Source of the DNA: Dyadobacter bucti
GTDB lineage: Bacteria; Bacteroidota; Bacteroidia; Cytophagales; Spirosomataceae
Length of the DNA: 64,000 nucleotides
NCBI RefSeq assembly: GCF_005869225.1
Contig: NZ_SWFP01000007.1
Coordinates: 248,001-312,000, forward strand
Direction of reading: 5' to 3'
In this document: piece by piece, positions 1-6,994 of the stretch
How positions within the stretch are numbered: position 1 is the stretch's first letter
Layout of the letters: every line of letters begins with the position of its first letter
Translations under genes and position numbers: made by a program
The notes under the pieces: model-generated
The model's database searches: none
Told to the model about the DNA's origin: nothing
Seen by the model: only the letters and a program-made list of their open reading frames with translations

Positions 1-2079
1 AAGGTTTTGGGCGATGTGGTGTGGATGATCCGTAAGTTTCAGCCGGATGTGATCATCACACGTTTCCCGCCTGACCCTCGCGCCGGGCATGGCCATCATC
101 AAACCTCGGCTTATCTGGCTGAGAAAGGGTTCAGCATGGCAGCTGATCCGACGGCTTATGCCGACCAATTGAAATACGTAAAAACCTGGCAAGCCAAACG
201 TCTGGTTTGGAATACATTTACACCCGGCTTCACCAACAAGCCGCCAACCGGAGAGAAAAACCCATTTATATCAATTGAAATCGGAGGGTACAATCAGATA
301 CTCGGCAAATCTTACACTGAAATCGCCGCAGAGAGCCGTAGTCAGCATAAAAGCCAGGGCTTTGGAAGTGCCCCTGCCAGAGGTGAGCGAATCGATTATT
401 TCCTGCATAAAGTTGGTGAGCAGGCTGAAAAAAATCTGTTTGACGGTATAGATGTCAGCTGGAAACGGGTAAGCGGGAGCGAGAAAGTCGAGTCATTGAT
501 ACTGGCTGCTATTAAAAATTATAAGGTCGATAAACCATCTGCATCCATTCCCGATCTGTTAAAAATCAACTCGGAACTGAACCGTCTTGATTCTGCTGAT
601 TTATATGTAAAAGCTAAGAAAGAAGAGGTTCAGGATCTGATAATAGCATGTCTTGGACTTTGGTTTGAAACAAACCCAACAGAGATTTCGGCAGTTCCGG
701 GAGATACGGCATCGATCCGGATATCTGTGGTGAAAAGGTCCGATTATCCTGTAAAACTGGTATCCGTTTCGTGGACAGGCACTAAAAAAGACAGCTCCCT
801 GAATCTCACATTGGCTACCAATGAATTCCATTTATTTCCGGTAAAAGCTCTCCTACCTTCTGACTTAAAGATCAGCCAGCCTTACTGGCTCGAAAAACCG
901 ATCGATAAAGGACTTTTTCAAATAGATAACCAGCAAGATATCGGCTTCCCCGAAAACCGCCCGGAAACTACCACAAGCTATCATTTTGAGATCGAAGGGC
1001 AACAATTTACTTTTTCAAGACCCTGGATTTACAAATTTACAGATCCGGCCGAAGGTGAAATTTATCGTCCTTTTGAAATAAGGCCTGCCGTTACAAGTAC
1101 TATTACCGAACCGGTCCTCATTTTCCCGTCCGTCCAGCCAAAGACAGTAACGATAGTAGTGGAAGCACAGCGTAGTGACGTGAATGGAACCTTGAAACCA
1201 GATCTCCCCGCTGGCTGGAAATCCGTACCTGCTTCCCGAAATTTCAGCATCGGCGGAAAATACCAGCAGCAATATTTCACATTCAGCATTACACCGCCGA
1301 CGGCAAATCAGGAGGTAACTTTTAAATCGATAGCGTCTGTGAATGGGAAAATATATGACAAATCCATCCGGACAATTGCCTACAAGCACATTCCAAGTCA
1401 GACTATATTTCCTGTATCCGAAGCCAAACTGGCAAAAATTGATGTCAGGACCACGGTTAAGAACATCGGCTACATAGCAGGTGCCGGAGATGATGTACCT
1501 GCGGCATTACGACAAATGGACTGCCAGGTTACTATGCTGAATGAAGCTGCCTTGAGTAAAGATCTGGGGATCTACGATGCGATTGTGGTCGGGGTGCGTG
1601 CTTATAATACCGAAAGCAGGCTTGCGAACTATCAGAATAAACTGATGGATTATGTAAAAAATGGTGGTACGATGATCGTGCAGTATACGATCCCATCGGA
1701 TCAGAAAGTAAAACAGATCGGGCCATTTCCGATTCAGCTCGGGCGGGACAGGGTTGCCGAGGAAGATGCCGAAATCCGGTTTTTGATCCCCGATCATCCG
1801 CTTTTGAATTATCCCAACAAAATTACCCAGAAAGATTTTGAAGGCTGGATCCAGGAACGCGGGTTGTACTTTGCCCAGGATTGGGACAGCAACCATTACC
1901 AGGCACTATTTTCAAGTAATGACAAAGATGAAAGCAAGAAGGAAGGCAGCCTGCTTTACACGAAATATGGCAAAGGACATTACATTTATACCGGGCTTTC
2001 GTTTTTCAGAGAACTCCCGGCGGGTGTAACCGGAGCATACCGGTTGTTTGCCAATATGATATCGGTCGGTAAAAAATAA
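1..2079 (+). CDS. PIG-L (LmbE-like) family deacetylase with C-terminal glutamine-amidotransferase-like region, 5' end outside window
   Basis: The frame is open from the first base, so the N-terminus, including the expected zinc-binding AHPDDE-type motif, lies outside the window. The first visible residues (IRKFQPDVIITRF, then DPRAGHGHHQTS) match the back half of a PIG-L/LmbE fold, where the last histidine cluster completes the metal site. PIG-L enzymes remove N-acetyl groups from GlcNAc-type sugars. After it come about 250 residues of beta-rich sequence and then a C-terminal region (around GAGDDVPAALRQMDCQVTML, VGVRAYNTESRL and YVKNGGTMIVQYT) that resembles the ThuA/GATase1-like domain often fused to PIG-L proteins in Bacteroidota. 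Probably exported or periplasmic, which cannot be checked without the N-terminus. The stop lies 15 bp from the convergent VWA gene. Confidence 0.85.
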   Translation, partial: KVLGDVVWMIRKFQPDVIITRFPPDPRAGHGHHQTSAYLAEKGFSMAADPTAYADQLKYVKTWQAKRLVWNTFTPGFTNKPPTGEKNPFISIEIGGYNQILGKSYTEIAAESRSQHKSQGFGSAPARGERIDYFLHKVGEQAEKNLFDGIDVSWKRVSGSEKVESLILAAIKNYKVDKPSASIPDLLKINSELNRLDSADLYVKAKKEEVQDLIIACLGLWFETNPTEISAVPGDTASIRISVVKRSDYPVKLVSVSWTGTKKDSSLNLTLATNEFHLFPVKALLPSDLKISQPYWLEKPIDKGLFQIDNQQDIGFPENRPETTTSYHFEIEGQQFTFSRPWIYKFTDPAEGEIYRPFEIRPAVTSTITEPVLIFPSVQPKTVTIVVEAQRSDVNGTLKPDLPAGWKSVPASRNFSIGGKYQQQYFTFSITPPTANQEVTFKSIASVNGKIYDKSIRTIAYKHIPSQTIFPVSEAKLAKIDVRTTVKNIGYIAGAGDDVPAALRQMDCQVTMLNEAALSKDLGIYDAIVVGVRAYNTESRLANYQNKLMDYVKNGGTMIVQYTIPSDQKVKQIGPFPIQLGRDRVAEEDAEIRFLIPDHPLLNYPNKITQKDFEGWIQERGLYFAQDWDSNHYQALFSSNDKDESKKEGSLLYTKYGKGHYIYTGLSFFRELPAGVTGAYRLFANMISVGKK

Positions 2080-2094
2080 TGGCTTTTCTGCACC

Positions 2095-3204
2095 CTACTT
2101 CACGTTTTTCCTGCGGTTACGCTGAAAATCTTCAAGCACAAATCCGCCCAGTCCCTGCAGATTGCTGTAGTAAGCGCGGCCATTATTTACTTGTGTGAAG
2201 TTTTGTACAAACTGCTTCAGATACGGATCGGTAGCGATCATAAAAGTAGTTACCGGGATATCAAGCCTGCGGCATTGTGCTGCCAGCGTAAGTGTTTTGG
2301 ATATGATTTTCCGGTCTAATCCGAAGCTGTTTTTGTAGTAACGGATACCTTCTTTCAGGCAGGTAGGTTTACCATCTGTGATCATGAAGATCTGCTTGTT
2401 GCGGGTTTTCTTGCGTCTCAGAATATCCATGGCCAACTCCAGTCCTGCCACGGTATTCGTGTGGTATGGTCCTACTTCCAGGTACGGGAGATCTTTAAGC
2501 TGTATTTGCCACGCGTCATTGCCAAAAACAATGATGTCGAGCGAATCTTTCGGGTATTTCGTACGGATCAGTTCTGCCAGGGCCAGGGCCACCTTTTTGG
2601 CTGGGGTGATGCGGTCTTCTCCATAAAGGATCATGGAGTGACTGATGTCTATCATTACTACTGTGGCAGTGGTCGTTTTTTGCTCACGTTCCACCACTTC
2701 CAGGTCATTTTCCATCAGCATGAAATCCCCGATTCCATGGTTTATCTGCGCATTTTTAATGGATTCCGTCATCGCGATCTGATCAAGTGTGTCGCCGAAC
2801 TGGAACTGTCTTATATCACTGCTCAGCTCGTCGCCCACACCCATATGCGGAGTATGGTGGTTACCACCGGATTTTGATCTTTTCAGTTTACCGAAAATTT
2901 CATCCAGCGCGCTTTTCCGGATGCTTTTTTCAGCTTTCGGCGTCATGATCATCTTGTTTTCGCCCTCCTGCTGTTCCTCAACGATATATCCTTTTTTCTT
3001 AAGATCATCAAAAAAATCACCGATGCCATAAGAGTCATTCGTCAGCGTATATTGCCTGTCCAGCTCGCTCAGCCAGGACATAGCTTCACTGACATCACCA
3101 GAGGTCATGAGCAGCAACTGCTGAAAGATCTCAAACAGCTGGTCAAACTTATTATTCGCTCCTTTTTCGGAAGGGATGAATTTTGAAAAACGATGTCCAC
3201 GCAT
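2095..3204 (-). CDS. VWA domain-containing protein
   Basis: A 369-residue soluble protein without signal peptide or membrane segment. The N-terminal half is helical and charged. The C-terminal half is a von Willebrand factor A domain: the metal-ion-dependent adhesion site DxSxS is present as DISHS (Asp186, Ser188, Ser190), followed by a conserved Thr in the HTNT region and an ITDGKP strand. Such cytosolic VWA proteins usually work with a MoxR or magnesium-chelatase-type AAA ATPase encoded next door. None is adjacent here, and the only MoxR gene in the window is 59 kb away. It follows the bacilliredoxin gene on the same strand but a hairpin separates them, so it probably has its own promoter. 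Function unknown. Confidence 0.85.
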   Translation of the reverse strand: MRGHRFSKFIPSEKGANNKFDQLFEIFQQLLLMTSGDVSEAMSWLSELDRQYTLTNDSYGIGDFFDDLKKKGYIVEEQQEGENKMIMTPKAEKSIRKSALDEIFGKLKRSKSGGNHHTPHMGVGDELSSDIRQFQFGDTLDQIAMTESIKNAQINHGIGDFMLMENDLEVVEREQKTTTATVVMIDISHSMILYGEDRITPAKKVALALAELIRTKYPKDSLDIIVFGNDAWQIQLKDLPYLEVGPYHTNTVAGLELAMDILRRKKTRNKQIFMITDGKPTCLKEGIRYYKNSFGLDRKIISKTLTLAAQCRRLDIPVTTFMIATDPYLKQFVQNFTQVNNGRAYYSNLQGLGGFVLEDFQRNRRKNVK

Positions 3205-3237
3205 AAACGGCCTTGTAAAATGGGTACTTAAAACAGA

Positions 3238-3269
3238 CGGCTACTTTCAAAGTTAATCGAAAGTAGCCG
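3238..3269 (-). terminator. Hairpin terminator after the bacilliredoxin gene
   Basis: Perfect 11-bp stem (CGGCTACTTTC with GAAAGTAGCCG) around a 10-nt loop, lying 22 bp beyond the bacilliredoxin stop on the minus strand. The trailing T-run is short (TCTGTTTT), so termination may be partial. It marks the likely end of the suf transcript. Confidence 0.6.
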
Positions 3270-3291
3270 CATATTATATTGATTTGGCGAA

Positions 3292-3720
3292 TTAGGCTTC
3301 TGTCGCGCAGAATTCCTCAAATGCCATTTGCAGATGTTGCGCGATCATTTCAGCAGAACGGCCTTCAATGTGATGACGCTCAACGAAATGGATCAGCTCT
3401 CCGTCTTTAAACAAAGCCACTGCTGGTGACGAAGGCGGATAAGGCAAAGTATATTCACGCATCTTCGCAGTTGCAGCCAAATCAGCTCCGGCAAAAACAG
3501 TTGCCAGGTGGTCTGGTTTAATTTCGCTTCTCGACAACGCTGCCCTTACACCCGGACGTGCCGCTCCCGCTGCGCAGCCACATACTGAATTGATCACAAC
3601 CAAAGCAGTTCCCTTGGTATTTTGCATGAAGTTGTCCACTTCTTCCGCAGTTGTAAGATCCTGAAAGCCTACATTTACCAATTCCGCTTTCATCGGAGCC
3701 ACTAATTGTGGTGGATACAT
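3292..3720 (-). CDS. BrxA/BrxB-family bacilliredoxin
   Basis: 142 residues with the YphP/YqiW fold. The family's CxC-type active site is present as SVCGCAAG (Cys47, Cys49) after a VVINS strand. In Firmicutes, bacilliredoxins strip bacillithiol from oxidised protein thiols; in Bacteroidota the same family is very often attached to suf clusters, where a thiol-disulfide role in iron-sulfur assembly or repair is likely (inference). It is the last gene of the minus-strand suf cluster, separated from sufT by a 137-bp gap that holds a palindromic repeat. Full length for the family. Confidence 0.9.
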   Translation of the reverse strand: MYPPQLVAPMKAELVNVGFQDLTTAEEVDNFMQNTKGTALVVINSVCGCAAGAARPGVRAALSRSEIKPDHLATVFAGADLAATAKMREYTLPYPPSSPAVALFKDGELIHFVERHHIEGRSAEMIAQHLQMAFEEFCATEA

Positions 3721-3751
3721 ATTTTTTAAAGTTTAAAGTTGATTATTTTAT

Positions 3752-3854
3752 TAGGCTTTCGGTCGTCGGCTATCGGCCGTCGACCTGTTTGATATATTAA
3801 CAATTTCAATACAAAAGCAAAAACCGACGGCCGAAAGCTGATAGCCGACAGCTA
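3752..3854. repeat. Intergenic palindromic repeat (TCGGCTATC / TTTCGGCCGTCGG family), copy 1
   Basis: Two GC-rich arms in inverted orientation flank an AT-rich centre of about 40 bp. The left arm carries TTTCGGTCGTCGGCTATC and CGGCCGTCG; the right arm, read on the other strand, carries GTCGGCTATCAGC and TTTCGGCCGTCGG. Similar words (GCTTTCGGC, GTCGGCTTTC) recur in the gap at 52285-52410, so this is a dispersed element. It sits between sufT and the bacilliredoxin gene inside an otherwise co-directional cluster. Confidence 0.6.
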
Positions 3855-3857
3855 CAT

Positions 3858-4169
3858 CTACATAAATCCAAGTTCCAGTTTCGCTTCCTCCGACATCATT
3901 TCAGTTGTATAGGGAGGATCGAAAGTCAGTTCTACACTTACATCATTAACCCCCTCCACTTCCCTGATTTTTTGTTCAACCTCACCCGGCAAAGTTCCCG
4001 CCGAAGGACAGGAAGGGGAAGTCAAAGTCATGGAAACATACACGTTGTTAATAGGAAATATTTTAAGATCGTAAATCAGTCCAAGCTCATAAACGTCCAC
4101 CGGGATTTCCGGATCATAAACCGTTTTGATCGCTTTAACAACTTCTTCGTGCAATTCTGATTCTGACAT
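3858..4169 (-). CDS. sufT: SUF-associated DUF59/MIP18-family protein SufT
   Basis: 103 residues covering one MIP18/PaaD-like (DUF59) domain. Diagnostic stretches are the N-terminal DPEIPVDVYELGLIYD with its conserved Asp/Glu pair, and TSPSCPSAGTLP with the conserved cysteine of the family (CPSA). Proteins of this type help deliver or mature iron-sulfur clusters on apo-proteins and are regularly encoded in SUF operons. It lies 39 bp downstream of sufE on the same strand, so it is probably cotranscribed with sufE. The gene is complete; the cytosolic location is inferred from the absence of a signal peptide. Confidence 0.9.
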   Translation of the reverse strand: MSESELHEEVVKAIKTVYDPEIPVDVYELGLIYDLKIFPINNVYVSMTLTSPSCPSAGTLPGEVEQKIREVEGVNDVSVELTFDPPYTTEMMSEEAKLELGFM

Positions 4170-4208
4170 TTTATTTCTGTTATAAATGTATTCTTTTAAA
4201 ACGGCCTC

Positions 4209-4643
4209 TTAATTCGCAACGTTCTCGGATTTAGCCTGAAAAGCTACACCGTAGGCCCTCATTTGCTTCAACATGGAGGCCAGTCCGTTGGATCTCGTCT
4301 GAGCAAGGTGCTGGTGCAGCCCGATCCTTTCCATGAAATACAGATCCGTATTGGCAATTTCCTCAGGCGTGTGTCCGGATAAAACCTTTACCAGCATGCT
4401 CACCAGTCCGCGTACGATAATCGCGTCACTGTCGGCCTCAAATTTCAACAGGTCTCCATCCATGTAAGCATTCAGCCAAACCCTTGACTGACACCCCTTA
4501 ATAATATTATCTTCGGTCTTAAACTGCTCTTCCAACGGAGGAAACTGCTTTCCGAGATCAATGATATACTCGTACTTGCTTTCCCAATCATCAAACAATT
4601 CAAAATCCGAAATTAGTTCGTCTTGTATCTCGTTAATAGTCAT
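4209..4643 (-). CDS. sufE: SufE family sulfur acceptor
   Basis: 144 residues, normal for SufE. SufE takes the persulfide sulfur from cysteine desulfurase SufS and passes it to the SufBCD scaffold. The acceptor cysteine is Cys51 in KGCQSRVWL, the same relative position as in E. coli SufE. The start codon is only 2 nt after the toxin stop codon, so translation is probably coupled to the toxin gene. Its first 51 bp (4594-4644) are repeated with one mismatch at 5178-5228, just after the DUF5618-like gene, showing that a toxin-antitoxin cassette was inserted exactly at the sufE start while sufE was kept intact (see findings). Confidence 0.95.
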   Translation of the reverse strand: MTINEIQDELISDFELFDDWESKYEYIIDLGKQFPPLEEQFKTEDNIIKGCQSRVWLNAYMDGDLLKFEADSDAIIVRGLVSMLVKVLSGHTPEEIANTDLYFMERIGLHQHLAQTRSNGLASMLKQMRAYGVAFQAKSENVAN

Positions 4644-4644
4644 T
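4594..4644 (-). repeat. 51-bp direct repeat, copy in intact sufE
   Basis: Covers the first 17 codons of sufE plus one base upstream of the ATG. It matches 5178-5228 at 50 of 51 positions (the difference is 4635 against 5219). Together the two copies bracket the toxin-antitoxin pair. Confidence 0.95.
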
Positions 4645-4645
4645 G

Positions 4646-4945
4646 TTAAAATTCCGAAAGTGGCTTGGATGAGTGTCTGATGGCTAAAACCTCCACCATC
4701 TCATCATTTCTTACATTATATATTATTCGATATTTCGCCACGAAAATCTCCCTGACGTTGGCGACTTTTATCTCAGGAACCTTTCTTCCCATCTTCCCAT
4801 ATTGGGAAAACGCTGGATCAATTCTATCTTTTTTAAAAACATCGTCAAGCCACCGTTTTGAATATGACTCCGACTCTGTATTCAATCGAAGAAAAATAGC
4901 ATCTAAATCCTGACGCGCCTCGCGGGACCAGATTATTCCAGCCAT
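4646..4945 (-). CDS. RelE/ParE-superfamily toxin
   Basis: 99 residues. IIWSREARQDLDAIFLRLN is the typical N-terminal helix-hairpin of ParE/RelE proteins, and REIFVAKYRIIYNVRNDEMVEVLAIRHSSKPL is the conserved beta-sheet core ending in the IRH(S) strand. Family members either poison gyrase (ParE) or cleave ribosome-bound mRNA (RelE); sequence alone does not decide. It overlaps the upstream small antitoxin-like gene by 13 bp and ends 2 nt before sufE. The pair sits inside the suf operon between two copies of the sufE start. Confidence 0.85.
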   Translation of the reverse strand: MAGIIWSREARQDLDAIFLRLNTESESYSKRWLDDVFKKDRIDPAFSQYGKMGRKVPEIKVANVREIFVAKYRIIYNVRNDEMVEVLAIRHSSKPLSEF

Positions 4946-5121
4946 TTCCTATAAGTTTCCTTCATCTCTTCGTGTGTGTAAAATTCACCGTTATCAATCT
5001 GTCGCTTCGCTCTTTCCACTTTGGCCAACAAGATAATCTGCTCTATTACCTCCTCAACTTCCAGTTGATCAGGCATTGTTTCAAGCGAATCAATAAGCAA
5101 AGTTTTCGGGATGGTTTCCAT
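4933..5121 (-). CDS. Probable antitoxin partner of the RelE/ParE toxin
   Basis: 62 residues starting METIPKTLL; an alternative start 24 bp upstream would add eight residues (MLLKIYTY). It is a short, charged, all-helical protein ending HEEMKETYRKWLE, a pattern common in antitoxins whose C-terminal helix wraps the toxin. The last 13 bp overlap the toxin gene, as expected for tight co-expression. No clear DNA-binding motif was recognised, so autoregulation is uncertain. Identification rests mainly on size and context. Confidence 0.7.
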   Translation of the reverse strand: METIPKTLLIDSLETMPDQLEVEEVIEQIILLAKVERAKRQIDNGEFYTHEEMKETYRKWLE

Positions 5122-5164
5122 ATAAGTATAGATTTTGAGGAGCAACTAGCTTTGCAAACTCGAA

Positions 5165-5227
5165 TCAGTACTTGGCGAACAATTCAAAATCCGAAATTAG
5201 TTCGTCTTGTATCTCGTTTATAGTCAT
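5165..5227 (-). pseudogene. Duplicated 5' fragment of sufE
   Basis: The minus strand reads MTINEIQDELISDFELFAKY then stop: the first 17 residues equal those of sufE, then the sequence diverges and ends. It starts 21 bp after the DUF5618-like gene, where the original sufE start would be expected. It could act as a 20-codon upstream reading frame in front of the antitoxin. Confidence 0.85.
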
Positions 5228-5228
5228 T
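5178..5228 (-). repeat. 51-bp direct repeat, remnant copy
   Basis: Second copy of the sufE start, 50/51 identical to 4594-4644. It forms the upstream border of the toxin-antitoxin insertion. Confidence 0.95.
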
Positions 5229-5248
5229 TCAATATTCCTTAAATGCGA

Positions 5249-5629
5249 TTATGCAGTTGCTGTGCGAATCTCTACCCAGTTGATGATGGATTCCGCCATG
5301 TCTAATCCTGCTTTTGCGACTTCTGCTGCCGGATTTCCGTCATAGCTCATGGATAAATGAAGCGTATCATAGGCCCCGATAAATGAGTTCAGGATCTTTT
5401 TGTCCAGAGTACTCAGTTGTTGTTTGTACCAATCCACATCCTTTCTGCCTTTGCCTTTTTTGCCCAAAATCCCATCCAGCGCAACTAAAACTCCAGTGTA
5501 GGCTGCGTGACCTGCCAGCTTTACATATTTAGTGTCTTGATAGTACCCCTCATCTTTTCTGGCTTTTTCGCTTAAAAGTTCTTTCGCATTGTCCAGATAA
5601 CGCCTGGCTTCCAGTATTGTGTTGTTCAT
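5249..5629 (-). CDS. Small helical protein of the suf operon (DUF5618-like, possible HEPN-type fold)
   Basis: 126 residues, all predicted helical, no signal peptide. The layout (LEARRYLDNAKELL, then KLAGHAAYTGVLVALDGIL, then AYDTLHLSMSYDG) resembles DUF5618 proteins of Bacteroidota and, more loosely, HEPN-type helical bundles. No RNase RxxxxH motif of HEPN toxins is obvious. It lies 48 bp after sufS and just before the relic sufE start, so before the insertion it would have been directly followed by sufE. A role in SUF assembly is suggested only by position. Confidence 0.7.
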   Translation of the reverse strand: MNNTILEARRYLDNAKELLSEKARKDEGYYQDTKYVKLAGHAAYTGVLVALDGILGKKGKGRKDVDWYKQQLSTLDKKILNSFIGAYDTLHLSMSYDGNPAAEVAKAGLDMAESIINWVEIRTATA

Positions 5630-5677
5630 TTTATGTGTATGTATTTGATTTGCAAAGGAGGGTATTTCAATTCAAAA

Positions 5678-6904
5678 TCAACCAAGCATTTTCTTCACTT
5701 TATGCAGGCCCTGAATAAGCCGGTCGATCTCTTCTTTTGTATTGTAAACAGCAAATGAAGCACGTGTGGTTCCGGTGATCCCGAAACGCTGCATCAAAGG
5801 TTGTGTACAGTGGTGGCCTGTCCGTACCGCAATGCCTTGCTGGTCGAGAATTACACCCATATCCTGGTGATGAATACCGTCGATCACAAAAGACAGCACG
5901 CTTACTTTTTCTTTCGCTTTTCCTATGATTTTCAATCCTTCAATTTCACTTACTGCGCTGGTCGCATATTCAAGCAGTTCATTTTCATAGGCTGCAATAT
6001 TGGATTTGCCCAGCGTGTCAACATAATCCAGCGCATACTTCGAGGCAATCACATCCGCTATATTGGGCGTACCGGCTTCGAATTTATACGGCAGCTCGTT
6101 GTAAGTTGTTTTAGCAAAAGTCACTTCCTTGATCATTTCTCCCCCACCCCGGTAAGGCGGCATCGCATCCAGCAATTCTTTCTTGCCGTATAAAATCCCC
6201 ATCCCTGTGGGACCGTAAATCTTGTGTAAAGACAAGGTATAAAAGTCACAATCCAGATCCTGAACATCAATGGTCAGGTGAGAGCTTGCCTGGGCACCGT
6301 CTATCAGCACTTTTGCACCAATCCTATGGGCCTTTTCAACAATTTCCTTCACTGGATTGATTGTCCCCAATGCATTGGAAACATGGACTACCGATACAAA
6401 TTTGGTACGCTCTGAAAGTAGCTTTTCATATTCATCCATCAGCAATTCGCCATCTTCATTAATAGGAATCACTTTCAAAATACAGCCTTTTTCTTCGCAG
6501 AGCATTTGCCAGGGCACTATATTGGAATGGTGCTCCATGGTGGTAATGATGATCTCGTCTCCCTCTTTCAGGAATTTGCGACCGTAAGTCTGGGCGACAA
6601 GATTAATTCCGTCCGTCGTCCCGTAAGTAAAAATAACCTCCTCGGCCAGCGGAGCATTCAAAAATGCCTGCAACCGACGTCTCGAAAGCTCAAACGCGGA
6701 GGTTGCCTTTTCGGCAAGATGATGGATACCTCTGTGAATATTGGCATTATAATGTTCATAGTAACCCGACAATGCATCCAATACCAGCCTTGGCTTCTGA
6801 GTGGTAGCTGCATTATCAAAATAAACCAGCTGTTTTCCGTTCACTATTTCATTCAGTATCGGAAAGTCGTTTCTTATGGAATCTATATCGAGCGCGTTGT
6901 TCAT
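5678..6904 (-). CDS. sufS: SufS-type cysteine desulfurase
   Basis: About 408 residues starting MNNALDIDSIRNDFPIL; a second ATG 9 bp upstream (6913) is possible. A pyridoxal-phosphate enzyme that takes sulfur from L-cysteine as a persulfide and gives L-alanine. The PLP lysine is in SLHKIYGPTG and the persulfide cysteine in RTGHHCTQPLM, the short-loop form of group II (SufS) desulfurases, which need SufE. TMEHHSNIVPWQ and GAQASSHL are further family signatures. It is separated from sufD by a hairpin with a T-run, so part of its expression may depend on read-through or on a separate promoter. Confidence 0.97.
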   Translation of the reverse strand: MNNALDIDSIRNDFPILNEIVNGKQLVYFDNAATTQKPRLVLDALSGYYEHYNANIHRGIHHLAEKATSAFELSRRRLQAFLNAPLAEEVIFTYGTTDGINLVAQTYGRKFLKEGDEIIITTMEHHSNIVPWQMLCEEKGCILKVIPINEDGELLMDEYEKLLSERTKFVSVVHVSNALGTINPVKEIVEKAHRIGAKVLIDGAQASSHLTIDVQDLDCDFYTLSLHKIYGPTGMGILYGKKELLDAMPPYRGGGEMIKEVTFAKTTYNELPYKFEAGTPNIADVIASKYALDYVDTLGKSNIAAYENELLEYATSAVSEIEGLKIIGKAKEKVSVLSFVIDGIHHQDMGVILDQQGIAVRTGHHCTQPLMQRFGITGTTRASFAVYNTKEEIDRLIQGLHKVKKMLG

Positions 6905-6925
6905 CTTAATCATTATTTAGAAAAA

Positions 6926-6954
6926 TACCCAACCCATTTGTTCCAGGTTGGGTA
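6926..6954 (-). terminator. Hairpin with T-run between sufD and sufS
   Basis: Perfect 9-bp stem (TACCCAACC / GGTTGGGTA) with an 11-nt loop, followed on the minus strand by TTTTTC. It has the form of an intrinsic terminator but lies between two genes of one pathway, 40 bp beyond sufD and 22 bp before sufS. It may be an attenuator that lowers sufS-sufE expression relative to sufCD, or an mRNA-stabilising 3' end. Confidence 0.6.
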
Positions 6955-6994
6955 GCATTAAGATTAGATTATTATACCGTATGTATCTTGTTAA

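Noticed and set aside
4594..5228. Transposon target-site duplication by a known insertion sequence
   Set aside because: The duplication is 51 bp, far longer than usual target-site duplications, and no transposase or terminal inverted repeats are seen; recombination or replication slippage is more likely.
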